Source of the DNA: Brucella gallinifaecis
Lineage (GTDB): Bacteria > Pseudomonadota > Alphaproteobacteria > Rhizobiales > Rhizobiaceae
Reading direction: 5' to 3'
Assembly (NCBI RefSeq): GCF_006476605.1
Contig: NZ_ML636809.1
Span: 60,146-124,145, forward strand
DNA length: 64,000 nucleotides
The notes below the pieces were generated by a model that saw nothing but the letters and a program-made list of their open reading frames with translations, was not told where the DNA came from and did not search any database. Positions 25,972 through 34,746 of the stretch are shown here, in pieces; the first letter of the stretch is position 1; each line of letters begins with the position of its first letter. The position numbers and the translations under genes were made by a program.

Positions 25972-26067
25972 TTAAAGCGTGTCGCGTTCAATCATATTCA
26001 CACGATACGCTTTAAGCTTTTGTTTTTACGCATGTCTCTATCCCGAAACCGGTTCCCACTTTCGGGA
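25972..26067. repeat. Intergenic palindromic repeat element
   Basis: Two adjacent hairpins: TTAAAGCGTGTCG (25972-25984) with CGATACGCTTTAA (26003-26015), one mismatch, and TCCCGAAA (26041-26048) with TTTCGGGA (26060-26067), the latter flanked by GTCTC/GAGAC-like bases. The composition resembles the dispersed RIME/Bru-RS-type repeats of Hyphomicrobiales genomes. It lies between the antitoxin gene and the HTH regulator. Confidence 0.55.
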
Positions 26068-26133
26068 GACACGCTTCAGATCGTGCATTTCGAGCAATTG
26101 TCGGCTATTCGCAATAGCCATCGCTGGCTTCGA

Positions 26134-26631
26134 CTATTTCGTTGAATCCGTGCTTTGGGGTTTGGCATCGACCTGGCTTTGTAGGTCTGCCATTTTTTTA
26201 ACCAACGAAAGCAAGTCACGCGTAGTGCTGTGCGGGAGATCTGCCACGAGTTTCGCAAGTTCGACGCGATCCCTGGCTTCTTCCTCATTATTACCCCACA
26301 AATGGGGGGCTGCTTCGTAAAGCATATCGATGGGCATAAACCCCAGCACTTCACAGATATGGATCATGCGAGTGACGTGGAGTTTTGAAAATGCCCGCTC
26401 ATAACGACCATAAACTGGCGTAGACAGTCCCATGAGTGGTGCAAAATCGGCTTGTTTGAGGCCCGCTTTTTCACGTGCGTCGCGAAGGTATTTCGCAAGC
26501 CGCTGATCGATTTCTTCAAACGTGCTTATTCCGCTGAAGCCCGGACGCCTAAAGACCGGCTTATCAATCTCAGGATCATTGGTTTTTTCCAAAGAATGTT
26601 CACTAGCGAAATCCAATGCCTCACTACTCAC
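26134..26631 (-). CDS. XRE-family HTH regulator
   Basis: A 165-aa protein with a central Cro/CI-type HTH at about 48-105 (RLAKYLRDAREKAGLKQADFAPLMGLSTPVYGRYERAFSKL), an N-terminal polar arm of about 40 residues and a C-terminal helical region. It belongs to the minus-strand group that includes the VirC-like genes but is separated from them by about 180 bases. Its target is unknown; regulation of transfer is plausible from position. Confidence 0.8.
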   Translation of the reverse strand: MSSEALDFASEHSLEKTNDPEIDKPVFRRPGFSGISTFEEIDQRLAKYLRDAREKAGLKQADFAPLMGLSTPVYGRYERAFSKLHVTRMIHICEVLGFMPIDMLYEAAPHLWGNNEEEARDRVELAKLVADLPHSTTRDLLSLVKKMADLQSQVDAKPQSTDSTK

Positions 26632-26809
26632 GCGGAAACCCCTTTTGCCTGCCGTGCCACAACAGCGATCATTATCACATTTTCATAAAATAGCAGCACT
26701 CCAGAGGTGGCGTTGGTCTGTTTCAGCGCGCGTTTATATTGAAATGAAGGAGGAGGGCACTTTCGGCGCTAGCGTTTGGGATACCCAATGCCGATCGTCG
26801 TCACATCGG

Positions 26810-27187
26810 TTATCTGGATTTCACCGCCACAAGGCGCCAATCATTGGCCGCCCCCTCAAAGACGGCTTCGATGGCTTTGGGCTCGTTCAGCCAGCTTAGT
26901 GATGCAGACAATTCGCATGCAACAGTCTGCTCTTTGATTGGAATACAACGCAGGACCGACACTTTGGAAGAATGGCCGTAATCGGCGTAATTCCAGTTCG
27001 ACAATCGAAACAGCTCCGTCCTGGCTGTTTCGTCATCAGGCCAAATGGTATCGTCGCTGTGTTTTGCCAGATTAACAACCGTCTGTTGGTCATCGTTAAA
27101 ACCGAGATTGGCGCGCAGCGATGGCGCGATATAGATGCCAATGGCAATTCCGAGCGCAATGCCCATGAGAAAACTTCGGCCAAGCAT
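26810..27187 (-). CDS. Membrane-anchored hypothetical protein
   Basis: A 125-aa protein with an uncleaved signal-anchor-like helix (about 4-24, SFLMGIALGIAIGIYIAPSL) and a periplasmic domain with two Cys (VLRCIPIKEQTVACEL) that may form a disulphide. The family is not recognised. It follows the VirC2-like gene by two bases in the same direction, so it is probably in that operon. Confidence 0.65.
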   Translation of the reverse strand: MLGRSFLMGIALGIAIGIYIAPSLRANLGFNDDQQTVVNLAKHSDDTIWPDDETARTELFRLSNWNYADYGHSSKVSVLRCIPIKEQTVACELSASLSWLNEPKAIEAVFEGAANDWRLVAVKSR

Positions 27188-27189
27188 GA

Positions 27190-27618
27190 TCAGTATCCGT
27201 TATCTTTGAGATAGTGATCAATTGCGTCGCGGAGTATGACGGTCATTTTGAGACCGTTGTCGTGTGCTGCATTCTCAAGACGACGTTTCGTTTCATAATC
27301 AAGCGAGACGTTGACGAAATGCTTGCTTTCACGTTCACGGGATTTGCGAAGCTCACGCAGTCGGTTACGGGAGTCTTCCCGGCGGTTCGCATTTTCAATT
27401 GTACTTGCCCGGTGTTGTTCTGGTGTTGTCTCGAGAGGTTTGTGCTGCTTTTTCTGACTTGATATCGCGGGCGCCGATTCATTTCCAACTCTTGCAGCGT
27501 CTTCGTCGTGCGTGTGCGAAATCGGCGGGGAAGAAGCCGTGACCTTATCCAGATCAGCAGAACGTTTTCGACGTTCCGCGACAGGGAAATCAGAAAGAGA
27601 GATTTTTCCCTTAGCCAT
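27190..27618 (-). CDS. VirC2-like ribbon-helix-helix protein
   Basis: About 142 aa starting at MAKGKISLSDF (27618); the longer frame overlaps the upstream gene. The N-terminal 85 residues are polar and likely disordered. The C-terminal 45 (HFVNVSLDYETKRRLENAAHDNGLKMTVILRDAIDHYL) form a ribbon-helix-helix DNA-binding domain. It overlaps the ParA/VirC1-like gene by 8 bases. In Ti plasmids virC1-virC2 encode exactly such an ATPase plus RHH pair that promotes relaxosome assembly beside the border. A ParA-ParG partition role is the alternative. Confidence 0.65.
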   Translation of the reverse strand: MAKGKISLSDFPVAERRKRSADLDKVTASSPPISHTHDEDAARVGNESAPAISSQKKQHKPLETTPEQHRASTIENANRREDSRNRLRELRKSRERESKHFVNVSLDYETKRRLENAAHDNGLKMTVILRDAIDHYLKDNGY

Positions 27619-28324
27619 TGATAGTCTCCCCTTGGTGCGCCGTTTTAAGTTGCTCCAACTCCTCGACGAATGCATTAACCTCAACTCTGGCCTTGAGAAC
27701 CGGTTCACTCGGTTCGAGCATTTGTAGCGTGCCAAGACCGCTGCGGATTTCGCGATAGCAGTTGCGCTCGATCAACTCTGTATCGAGCAACACGGAATTA
27801 TAGCCGTGTTCGCTCAGATTTTGGACGAAAGGGCGAATGATCCGGTATTCTTCCAGATGCCGATTGACGATCGTGATACGGGTTCGCAGAACTGCTTGAG
27901 GAATACTACGATCAAGAACGTCCGTTCGTGTCGCAATCGCCTCCGCGGCCTCACCAACTGCTTTAATCTCATCTTGGGCGGGCTGAATGGGTGTGATGAC
28001 GATATCTGAATGGTCTATTATCGTATCCATCACAACACTATCGACGCCCGGCGCGTCGATCAGTATGGCGTCATAGTTGTCCTCCTGTGACGCCATTAAC
28101 TTCTCTATATTGTTTTGTCGAAGTGCGGTCGCGAGTGAGATCGAGGCCGGCACATTGTCCTTTGCCTCGCACCGCTTCCACCACTCGGCTAAGTTCTGTC
28201 GTGGATCGGCATCAATGAGCAATACCCGTCGATTTTTAAGTGCGAGTTCACCTGCAGTCAAAATGACTGCGGTCGTCTTTCCCGCTCCACCTTTGCCGCT
28301 TACCGAAGATATTCGAAGTGTCAA
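27611..28324 (-). CDS. VirC1-like ParA-family ATPase
   Basis: A 237-aa deviant Walker ATPase: KGGAGKTTAV near residue 11, LLIDADPRQNLAEWW near 40, ILIDAPGVDS near 87. The DAD...L..W block is closer to VirC1 than to RepA in this window. It is transcribed away from mobC and the relaxase, with a 580-base region between that probably holds oriT. This arrangement and the RHH partner argue for a role in DNA transfer initiation rather than in partition, which RepA/RepB already provide. Function is inferred. Confidence 0.75.
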   Translation of the reverse strand: MTLRISSVSGKGGAGKTTAVILTAGELALKNRRVLLIDADPRQNLAEWWKRCEAKDNVPASISLATALRQNNIEKLMASQEDNYDAILIDAPGVDSVVMDTIIDHSDIVITPIQPAQDEIKAVGEAAEAIATRTDVLDRSIPQAVLRTRITIVNRHLEEYRIIRPFVQNLSEHGYNSVLLDTELIERNCYREIRSGLGTLQMLEPSEPVLKARVEVNAFVEELEQLKTAHQGETING

Positions 28325-28908
28325 CGTTGGCCCTCCTGTACCTGGATAATGCTGGTTTTCTTTGTGTTAATTGAATGCCTGAAGCGCCGGCGAATGTTGC
28401 CCACAGGGCGCAATGCTTTTGTGTGAAGCTACGTTACTTTCACACGGTGTAACAACACCATTTATAGCATGCGACACACGATATGTTCACAGCACACTTT
28501 CACATCAAATAAACACACCAAATCTGCCTTTCCGGAGCAGCCGTTAGCCGGTTGTATCTTTCGGGCGAGAGTGAACCCCGGAGCCGCGCAAGAGCCGTCT
28601 GTGCTGTTAGAACGCAGGCCGGCAAGGGCGAAGAGCGAAGCGTCCCTTGCTGGCGAGTACGATGGCACACAAAGGCGATTCAAGCGGCTGCAGGAGGTGA
28701 ACCTTGGTGAGCGTAATTCCGCTGAAACGCCGAGGCGCAGCCTCGCGTGTAGGGCGAGCAGAGCGAGGCCAAATTAGACGAATATTGAATGGTTCTCTCT
28801 GTAATATGGTAGGCAGGATACGGAAAAATGTGCTACATTTTTGCTAAGCAATCGCGAAACATGTCCGCGATTGTCGATTGCTGCACTGAACTGGAGTTAA
28901 CAACGCCT
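28325..28908. other. oriT: Probable oriT region
   Basis: A 580-base gene-free region between divergent VirC1-like and mobC-relaxase genes. Inverted repeats: GTGTGAA with TTTCACAC near 28420-28445; GCAAGGG (28622-28628) with CCCTTGC (28644-28650); CGAGGC (28731-28736) with GCCTCG (28740-28745). The sequence after the last one (GTGTAGGGCGAGCAG) precedes an AT-rich stretch, a plausible nick region. Several TTTCACA motifs at 28430-28510 could bind MobC or the VirC2-like protein. No nic homology is claimed. Confidence 0.5.
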
Positions 28909-29310
28909 ATGAATGAAGCAATTTCATTGGATGTGGCGGCTGTAAAAGCCAAACCGCAAACCATTCATAGCCGGGTGTCCGCAGACGAGTATGATGCAAT
29001 CGATGCAGCCGCAAAGGCGGCCGACATGACGATGAGCGCATTTTTCAAAGGTCTGTTGCTTGAAGGGGCAGGACTAAAGCCGATCTTCAATGCCGAAGAC
29101 AGAGCGCTTTTGTCCCTTATGCTTGAGGACATGCGTATGATTGGCGTCAATCTCAATCAGGTGGCAAGAGCGCTGAATAGTGGAAAGTCGGTGTCTGATA
29201 GCGAAATCCGAATGGTGGTCGGGGATGTGCAGAAGATGCAAGTGGCGGTTCTCAGTGAGTTGAGGCGCGTGACCAAACGGTCTGGGTATAGACACCGCAG
29301 CAAGGATTAG
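28909..29310 (+). CDS. mobC: MobC-like relaxosome accessory protein
   Basis: About 133 aa. An N-terminal RHH-like part (HSRVSADEYDAIDAAAKAADMTMSAFFKGLLL) is followed by the MobC signature GVNLNQVARALNSGKS. Such proteins melt oriT for the relaxase. ATG 28909 is chosen because the protein has family character from there; 28861 is an alternative. The relaxase gene follows 5 bases after the stop, so the two are coupled. Confidence 0.85.
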   Translation: MNEAISLDVAAVKAKPQTIHSRVSADEYDAIDAAAKAADMTMSAFFKGLLLEGAGLKPIFNAEDRALLSLMLEDMRMIGVNLNQVARALNSGKSVSDSEIRMVVGDVQKMQVAVLSELRRVTKRSGYRHRSKD

Positions 29311-29315
29311 CGGCT

Positions 29316-32306
29316 ATGGAATTCTTTCTTGGGGCCTTTGAGAGCGAATGGGAGCAGCGCCGTGCGGCGTTGCTGCATGAGCTTTCACTGGGTTCGAGTG
29401 CTGCAAGCAGCGCCGAGGAAGAAATGCGGCGGAGGCTGCGCGAATTACAGATCGCAGGCGGAGCTGCCGCTGCAGGTGGTGCTTCAGTCCCGAAAATGCG
29501 CACTGGATCCTCAAGGGCACAGAGGATCCAGTTCTTTGGAGGCTCTGCAAGTAAGCCCGTTGCGGCAGCGAGGCCGATGGAAACACGTTTGGCCGCGGTT
29601 GCAACAGGCAGTCAGCCTGCGGTGGTCAAGTTGGCGTCGTATGGTGGCGGCGCGCGTCTTGGCGCAATGGTGAATTATGTTGCCCGCAATGGTGAGATTA
29701 GCGTCGAAAAGGAAAACGGTGAGCGGCTTCAGGGTCGCGAAGAGCTGGCCCGATTGCGTGGTGAATGGGAGCCATTGTTTCAAAATCGGGTCGAGAGCAG
29801 GGATATCGGTACGTTCCGAGTGTCGATCGAAGCTAGCGGTTTCGCAACAGAAGAAGCTTTGCACCAGCACGTGCGCGATAGCCTGGCGAGCGCATTCGGT
29901 AATCGCAGCTTCGCTTATGCTGTTTGGCAGCCTTCACGTGGAGTTTTACAAGTTGACGGTATTGTAGTGTTGCGCAGTGCGGAAGGGGAACGGTTGACCG
30001 GCGACCCGAAGGCAGCGGACATTATTCAGAGGCGTTACAACGAAAGCGTAGCGTCCGCGCTGGCTAGGGCGCGGTTCCGTTTTACCAGCTATGGTAATGG
30101 CGTGGAATATGGCACTGCCAAGCTGCGCAATCTGGTCGAGGAGCATAAAGGTGACGTTCGTGACGATAAGGGTCGCGTCGTTCCGGATGCGCGTTCCGCA
30201 GGCGACCTGGTGCAAAAACAGTGGCGTCGCGAGTTGCACAGCCGTAAGGGCAGGGATGTGATGCATGTCATCATGTCTGCCAAAGCTGGCACCAATGTTC
30301 AGGCATTCGAAGGCGCTGTTCGGGATTTTCTAGCCGCGCAGTTCGAAGGACATCGCTACATATTTGCAATGCATGATCCGTTCAGCGATCCTAAAGAGGC
30401 AGAGCAGGGCGGAAAGCGACCGCATATCCACGCTCATGCCATTATCGCTATGCGTTCGGATGCCGGTGATCGGATCGAGACCTCGCCACAGGTGTTTCGC
30501 CAGTGGCGTGAGCTAATGGCTGAAAAGGCGCGCGAGCACGGCATCGCTATGGAAATGACCGACAGGCGCGAGTTTGCAAATGCGCCAGCCTATACGCGCA
30601 ATCAGGTTCGGCCGGTTAATCACGAGGGACGAACGGAACATGAGGGGACGAGTGCGGCGGCTCAGGCGCGTTATGATGCCAAGCGCTCGGGTCGGCGGGG
30701 CATGGCGCGAAGCGTACGCAGCCGTGAATATACCGTAAAGGTAACTCAGAGTTGGGAGAAACTCGCGATGGCCAGCGGCAATCATCAAATTGCCTCATAC
30801 GCCATGCAGCAAAGAGATATCGTTGTATCAACCAGTTCGATTCAATCGGAAGCCAAAACTTCTCACATCGCTCATGCAGATTTTGGGTCACATTACCGCG
30901 CCAATTTGGTAAAGTTGCAAAACATCATTTTGGAGGGTGAAAAAGTGCGCGAAATGTCGAGAAGCGATTTTGAATCCTATGAGAAAGAAGTTGAAACAGC
31001 TCTGTTCCGGCTTGGCCGCAATCTCGAACCGGAAGACAAATCCGATCTGGATCAGGTATCGCAGTATGCGCGCGAGCATGTCAATCTCATGCGCGAGCAT
31101 ATGGAATTGACGGAACAGCGTGGATTGACCGTTGAAACCCCATCTCGTGAAAGCGAGCAGGATAGCTCGTCGATGCAGATCGCTCGCGAACCCGATTCCG
31201 AAATTGCAAAGCCCGCGCATGTTGTCGCGGAAGCGGATGAGGAACGGTCATCGGCAGATAATGTCAACGAACCTCGTTCCAGCATGGATGACGAGGAGAA
31301 AGCGGCGGCCGCATCCTACCGGGCTGAAATGGATCGTTCATTCCCGGATGAAATCACGAGACGATATTATATTCGTGAGGATCACGGGGGGACGCAGCGG
31401 GTCTTTGCCGATTCAAAGGGTGAGCGCGAAGTGTTCCAGGACAATGGAGAGAAGCTACGCGCTAAATCGTTCGATGCTCAGGGCGTTCGATTGATGATCG
31501 AAACAGCAGCACATCGAGGCTGGACGAGCATCGAGATAACGGGGAGCAAGGCGTTCCGCCGTGAAACGTGGCTGGAGGGTCAGGCGCACGGCATCTCGGT
31601 CAAGGGCTATCAGCCGACGGAACTGGATTGGCAAGATCTGGCGCGTCGCGAGCAGTCCTATTTGCGTAATGAAATTGTTCCGATCGAGGGCAGGACGCTG
31701 GATGCGGCTCACCGGGATCAGGAGCAATCTGCAGGTTCGGATCAGTCGAGCAAGATCGATAGAGAGCCACAGAACGCAGATAATTCCGGAACGCCGCAGT
31801 CCAAGACCGGCAACTATAAGGAGGGCGTTCAGGGTATCCTCGTCGAGACAGGCGAGAAACCCTATCAGGATAATGAAAAGAACGAGCCTTCGCCGTTCGT
31901 CGTTATTGAAACTGCCAACGGCAATCGCACGGTCTGGGGTGTCGGATTGCCGGATTCGTTGCATCGGGCCGGCGCTGATATCGGTGATGTAATTCATTTG
32001 CGGTCCACTGGTACGGAACGCGTCCTGAAAACCGCTATACAGGAGATTGACGGTCAGAAGCACCGTGTCGAACAAATGGTTGATCGCCGGGCATGGGAAG
32101 CGAACTTGCTTGAAGAGCGGGATCGGACAGATGGAAAAGTTGAAGGTGCCAAACAGCTCGATAATCGTGCGAATATGGAAACAAAGGCCGTCGTTCGGGA
32201 CGGAGAGACAACCCGTACAGATCCGCCGCAACAGCAGATTCCGCGATTGCAGGAACTAGAACAAGAGCAGCAGCAAAAGAAGGAACGCGGCGAACACGAG
32301 CGTTAG
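29316..32306 (+). CDS. Relaxase (VirD2-like) with LPD7-type domain
   Basis: A 996-aa relaxase that nicks oriT and pilots the strand. The catalytic domain spans about 100-420: MVNYVAR near 132, a conserved block HVIMSAKAGTNVQAF near 320, and the metal-binding triad HIHAHAII near 370. Tyr or Ser nucleophile assignment is not attempted. A coiled, acidic linker follows. Residues about 670-790 (RRYYIREDHGGTQRVFAD, GWTSIEITGSKAFRRETWLEG) resemble the LPD7 domain often fused to plasmid relaxases. The C-terminal 130 residues include PFVVIETANGNRTVWGVGL, common in relaxase/primase proteins. It is intact; MOBP versus MOBQ class is unresolved. Confidence 0.88.
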   Translation: MEFFLGAFESEWEQRRAALLHELSLGSSAASSAEEEMRRRLRELQIAGGAAAAGGASVPKMRTGSSRAQRIQFFGGSASKPVAAARPMETRLAAVATGSQPAVVKLASYGGGARLGAMVNYVARNGEISVEKENGERLQGREELARLRGEWEPLFQNRVESRDIGTFRVSIEASGFATEEALHQHVRDSLASAFGNRSFAYAVWQPSRGVLQVDGIVVLRSAEGERLTGDPKAADIIQRRYNESVASALARARFRFTSYGNGVEYGTAKLRNLVEEHKGDVRDDKGRVVPDARSAGDLVQKQWRRELHSRKGRDVMHVIMSAKAGTNVQAFEGAVRDFLAAQFEGHRYIFAMHDPFSDPKEAEQGGKRPHIHAHAIIAMRSDAGDRIETSPQVFRQWRELMAEKAREHGIAMEMTDRREFANAPAYTRNQVRPVNHEGRTEHEGTSAAAQARYDAKRSGRRGMARSVRSREYTVKVTQSWEKLAMASGNHQIASYAMQQRDIVVSTSSIQSEAKTSHIAHADFGSHYRANLVKLQNIILEGEKVREMSRSDFESYEKEVETALFRLGRNLEPEDKSDLDQVSQYAREHVNLMREHMELTEQRGLTVETPSRESEQDSSSMQIAREPDSEIAKPAHVVAEADEERSSADNVNEPRSSMDDEEKAAAASYRAEMDRSFPDEITRRYYIREDHGGTQRVFADSKGEREVFQDNGEKLRAKSFDAQGVRLMIETAAHRGWTSIEITGSKAFRRETWLEGQAHGISVKGYQPTELDWQDLARREQSYLRNEIVPIEGRTLDAAHRDQEQSAGSDQSSKIDREPQNADNSGTPQSKTGNYKEGVQGILVETGEKPYQDNEKNEPSPFVVIETANGNRTVWGVGLPDSLHRAGADIGDVIHLRSTGTERVLKTAIQEIDGQKHRVEQMVDRRAWEANLLEERDRTDGKVEGAKQLDNRANMETKAVVRDGETTRTDPPQQQIPRLQELEQEQQQKKERGEHER

Positions 32307-32309
32307 AGG

Positions 32310-32516
32310 ATGATGCGACACGATTACATCTGTAATTCACCTCCCGATCCGAAGACCGAAGAAGCTTTTGCAAAGTTCTTTGCGGTTCTGTTCTGGCTCG
32401 TTCTGGGGCTGGTAGCGATCGTGTACATAGCTACTGTCGTAAGAAGCTGGTTCAATGCAGCCATCGCGTGGTTAACCGATATGATCAGTTTCCTTGGAGG
32501 ATTTTTGCCGTTTTGA
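32310..32516 (+). CDS. Small membrane protein downstream of relaxase
   Basis: A 68-aa protein with one strong membrane helix (about 22-45, FFAVLFWLVLGLVAIVYIATVV) and a second hydrophobic stretch at the C-terminus. It starts 3 bases after the relaxase stop and so is co-transcribed. No family recognised; a transfer-associated role is inferred from position only. Confidence 0.6.
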   Translation: MMRHDYICNSPPDPKTEEAFAKFFAVLFWLVLGLVAIVYIATVVRSWFNAAIAWLTDMISFLGGFLPF

Positions 32517-32750
32517 CGGCAATGAATATTTAATCAGACGGGCACTTTTGCTGCCCGGAATGTTTGAAGTGGGATTGAGATTTAAGCGGGTCTGGGGTCA
32601 GTTACAGGAGCAAACTACATTATGGGGCGGGAATAAACGTGCTAAGTCGAATCCGATGCCCGAGTGTAAAACTCAATGTCTTTAATATATCTAATGCATA
32701 AATGCCGACCCTATAGCCGGCCGTTGTAGGCGGTGGACTGTGGAGCTCCC

Positions 32751-33290
32751 CTAGCGTTCCTGACGTGGCCTCAACTCGATCGTTAAAGGGTCGATCTCTT
32801 TCATAGTCAGGAGGGCATTCACCCGCCGCGCCGCGCCGCCAGCGCGAAACCACTTGGATGCTGCGTCAATATTGAAGCGTGGGCGCCGACGGCCCTCCTG
32901 GGGCTTAGATGCTTCTGTCACAACCTTAACGATCTCATCGATCCGGTAGAGTCCGCCTGCGACAGGAAGAGGCATTTTTCGTTGCTGGAGCGCCTGCCGC
33001 TGCACTTCAAGCTTCTCAGCGACGTCAGCCAGGCTTACCAGGTCAGGTCGAACCTCGTGAAGGGTCGTGCCTTCGGGAAGCGCTTTGATCAGCGCCCGTG
33101 CTGCATTAAGAATTACGTTCTCAGCGTCATCGCCTTCCGCTTCTAACTCGACACCGAGCAAGCCGGGCGTACCAGTGCCCACCAGGGCGTCCTCGAAGCC
33201 AGCTTCGAAGATGGCGTCGGACAACACAAATGGATCGTGTTCCCCGTCAGGGAGCGCGAAAACTAACTCGAATTCGAATTCCTCAGCCAT
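32751..33290 (-). CDS. Putative antitoxin-like HTH protein paired with HicA-like gene
   Basis: About 179 aa. ATG 33290 is chosen because GAAGGAAA precedes it at good distance; two in-frame ATGs upstream lack this. The N-terminal 85 residues look like a small alpha/beta domain (EFELVFALPDGEHDPFVLSDAIFEAG). The centre carries an HTH-like block (VSLADVAEKLEVQRQALQQR), and the tail is basic. It overlaps the HicA-like gene upstream by 8 bases. A DNA-binding antitoxin is suggested by the coupling; no known family was recognised. Confidence 0.5.
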   Translation of the reverse strand: MAEEFEFELVFALPDGEHDPFVLSDAIFEAGFEDALVGTGTPGLLGVELEAEGDDAENVILNAARALIKALPEGTTLHEVRPDLVSLADVAEKLEVQRQALQQRKMPLPVAGGLYRIDEIVKVVTEASKPQEGRRRPRFNIDAASKWFRAGGAARRVNALLTMKEIDPLTIELRPRQER

Positions 33291-33552
33291 CGACATTTCC
33301 TTCGTCATTTTTCTTTAGTTGCACGCAAGCAAGGGCTTTCTGGCGGAGCTTCTTAGCATGTTGCTGAGGGTTTTTGGGTGTCGACCAGACCGACATCTGG
33401 CAAAACTCGCCACAGCGACAATCCTGATCATTGGCAGGGCAACGCAGGATACCCCAACAATGCCCTTTTCCCTCGATCAGCTTCCACCCGAGCTTTTCGA
33501 GCTCCTGGAGGACGCCTTCTATTTCCTTCGACGTGTGCCTCTTTCTAGGCAA
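33283..33552 (-). CDS. HicA-like toxin candidate with Cys cluster
   Basis: An 89-aa basic protein. SKEIEGVLQELEKLGWKLIEGKGHCWG at 8-34 follows the HicA/YcfA plan (helix, then Gly-Lys-Gly-His where HicA has the catalytic His), then C-P-A-N-D-Q-D-C-R-C-G-E-F-C adds a four-Cys cluster, and VWSTPKNPQQHAKKLRQKA closes it. Cys spacing suggests a metal site not found in standard HicA. It precedes the HTH protein and overlaps it, the usual hicAB gene order. Assignment is by pattern and context. Confidence 0.55.
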   Translation of the reverse strand: MPRKRHTSKEIEGVLQELEKLGWKLIEGKGHCWGILRCPANDQDCRCGEFCQMSVWSTPKNPQQHAKKLRQKALACVQLKKNDEGNVDG

Positions 33553-34020
33553 AATATATACTCCGCCATATTAAATTGTCAATTGACAAGTTAGAATGCC
33601 GCATACTCTTAACCATAAGAATGAGTATGATGCCATGTCATCCTTCCTCGCGTGTGACTTGGTAAGTTATAGTGGTACACAATTACAAGCGAGAAGTTCA
33701 AAGGTCAGATCGCTGTCGCATATCGACGTAGGTTCTAGACGGTCACGGAAAACGCATGGACCGGCCAAAGTCGAGCGACATTCTCTAATTCTGCAATTTC
33801 ACCACGTTTCGAATGAGTGCTTTCGGCCCTCTAGAGGTCGTTACGAAGGGCTCCGTTCCCACCCGCAACTCGCCGTTCATTCTGGATGAGATGCACGACG
33901 GAGTCGGGGCCGAGAACGGCCTGTCTGATTCTGGCGATCGTCAGGCGGTAAGGTGACGTTCTCCGTCCGACCAAATCGCTTGATCGATGAAATGGTTGGG
34001 ATGATGCTAAACTTCGGCGA
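33553..34020. other. Intergenic stretch, no gene seen
   Basis: About 470 bases between the HicA-like gene and nucC. Open frames here overlap each other on both strands and none shows a family signature or ribosome site. A promoter for the HicA-like gene probably lies in the AT-rich part near 33550-33600 (TATACTCCGCC, CAATTGACAAG). Confidence 0.4.
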
Positions 34021-34746
34021 CTACTTGGCGAGCCACTCAGCATATGCCCGAATGTCAATCATGGGTACGGTACCGCTAAACTGCAGCTGCGCGATCAATT
34101 CGAACAGGAATGCCGTCGCCGGCCGGTTCTCCGGCTGAATTTCGTATTCGCCGGGTGTTGGCTGATAGACGAAATTGCCGTGTGCAGCGACGCAACCCAT
34201 ATTGAGCCGCCGGTTTCCCGCGCCTTTATACAAGGCTGCCTGAAGAGGTTCGCCGAGCGGAGGTTTCCAATCGGACTCGAAGGTCAGCAGCCCGCCGATG
34301 ATGGGCACCGGTGGCTTTGGCGGATACACTCCGCCTGCGTGCGGGATCGGCAGGCTGGTACGATGCAACTTGCGGACCGATTCGACCTTTGTTTGAGCAT
34401 ATTCGACCTGATCCGCATTGATCGATTGCTTCGCTTCGAAGACAGCATAAACCGCCTCTGCTGGAACGATCTTGCTTCCCTCAAATAGGAAGATGAAAGG
34501 CGAGTACTGGCGGTCAAAAATAACAATGTCGATCTGCTGGCTGAAGTGATCTGTGCTATCGACGACGAAAGCCGTCTCGGCTTGATACCGCTTCGGTAGA
34601 TAGTTTTGGAGCATCGTCAGCCAGGCTGTCTCACTAGCGTCACCCTTAGCAACGGGGTGCCCCATCAGATTTCGCGCTTTGTTTAAGCGTTCCTGCATGT
34701 CGGTATGTAGACCTTCGAGAAGACGGGGCAATGACCATTCTGTCAT
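34021..34746 (-). CDS. nucC: NucC, CBASS effector endonuclease
   Basis: A 241-aa DNA endonuclease activated by cyclic tri-AMP; it assembles from trimers to hexamers and degrades host DNA to abort phage infection. Restriction-like active site residues are in register with E. coli NucC: D73 (QIDIVIFD), E104 and K106 (AVFEAKQS). The remaining sequence also matches NucC closely (KGDASE, YLPKRYQA, RKLHRTSLPIPHAGG, GGLLTFESDW, FSGTVPMIDI). It is the last gene of the CBASS operon and overlaps the stop of the ATPase gene by 4 bases. Confidence 0.97.
   Translation of the reverse strand: MTEWSLPRLLEGLHTDMQERLNKARNLMGHPVAKGDASETAWLTMLQNYLPKRYQAETAFVVDSTDHFSQQIDIVIFDRQYSPFIFLFEGSKIVPAEAVYAVFEAKQSINADQVEYAQTKVESVRKLHRTSLPIPHAGGVYPPKPPVPIIGGLLTFESDWKPPLGEPLQAALYKGAGNRRLNMGCVAAHGNFVYQPTPGEYEIQPENRPATAFLFELIAQLQFSGTVPMIDIRAYAEWLAK

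Noticed and set aside
28469..28777. 102-codon open frame in the oriT candidate region
   Set aside because: Composition is that of structured non-coding DNA, no ribosome site, and it spans several inverted repeats.
31455..32231. 258-codon minus-strand open frame inside the relaxase gene
   Set aside because: Antisense shadow of the C-terminal relaxase domain, with no ribosome site or recognisable domain.
33596..33889. 97-codon open frame upstream of the HicA-like gene
   Set aside because: No ribosome site, no family character, overlapping frames on the other strand.
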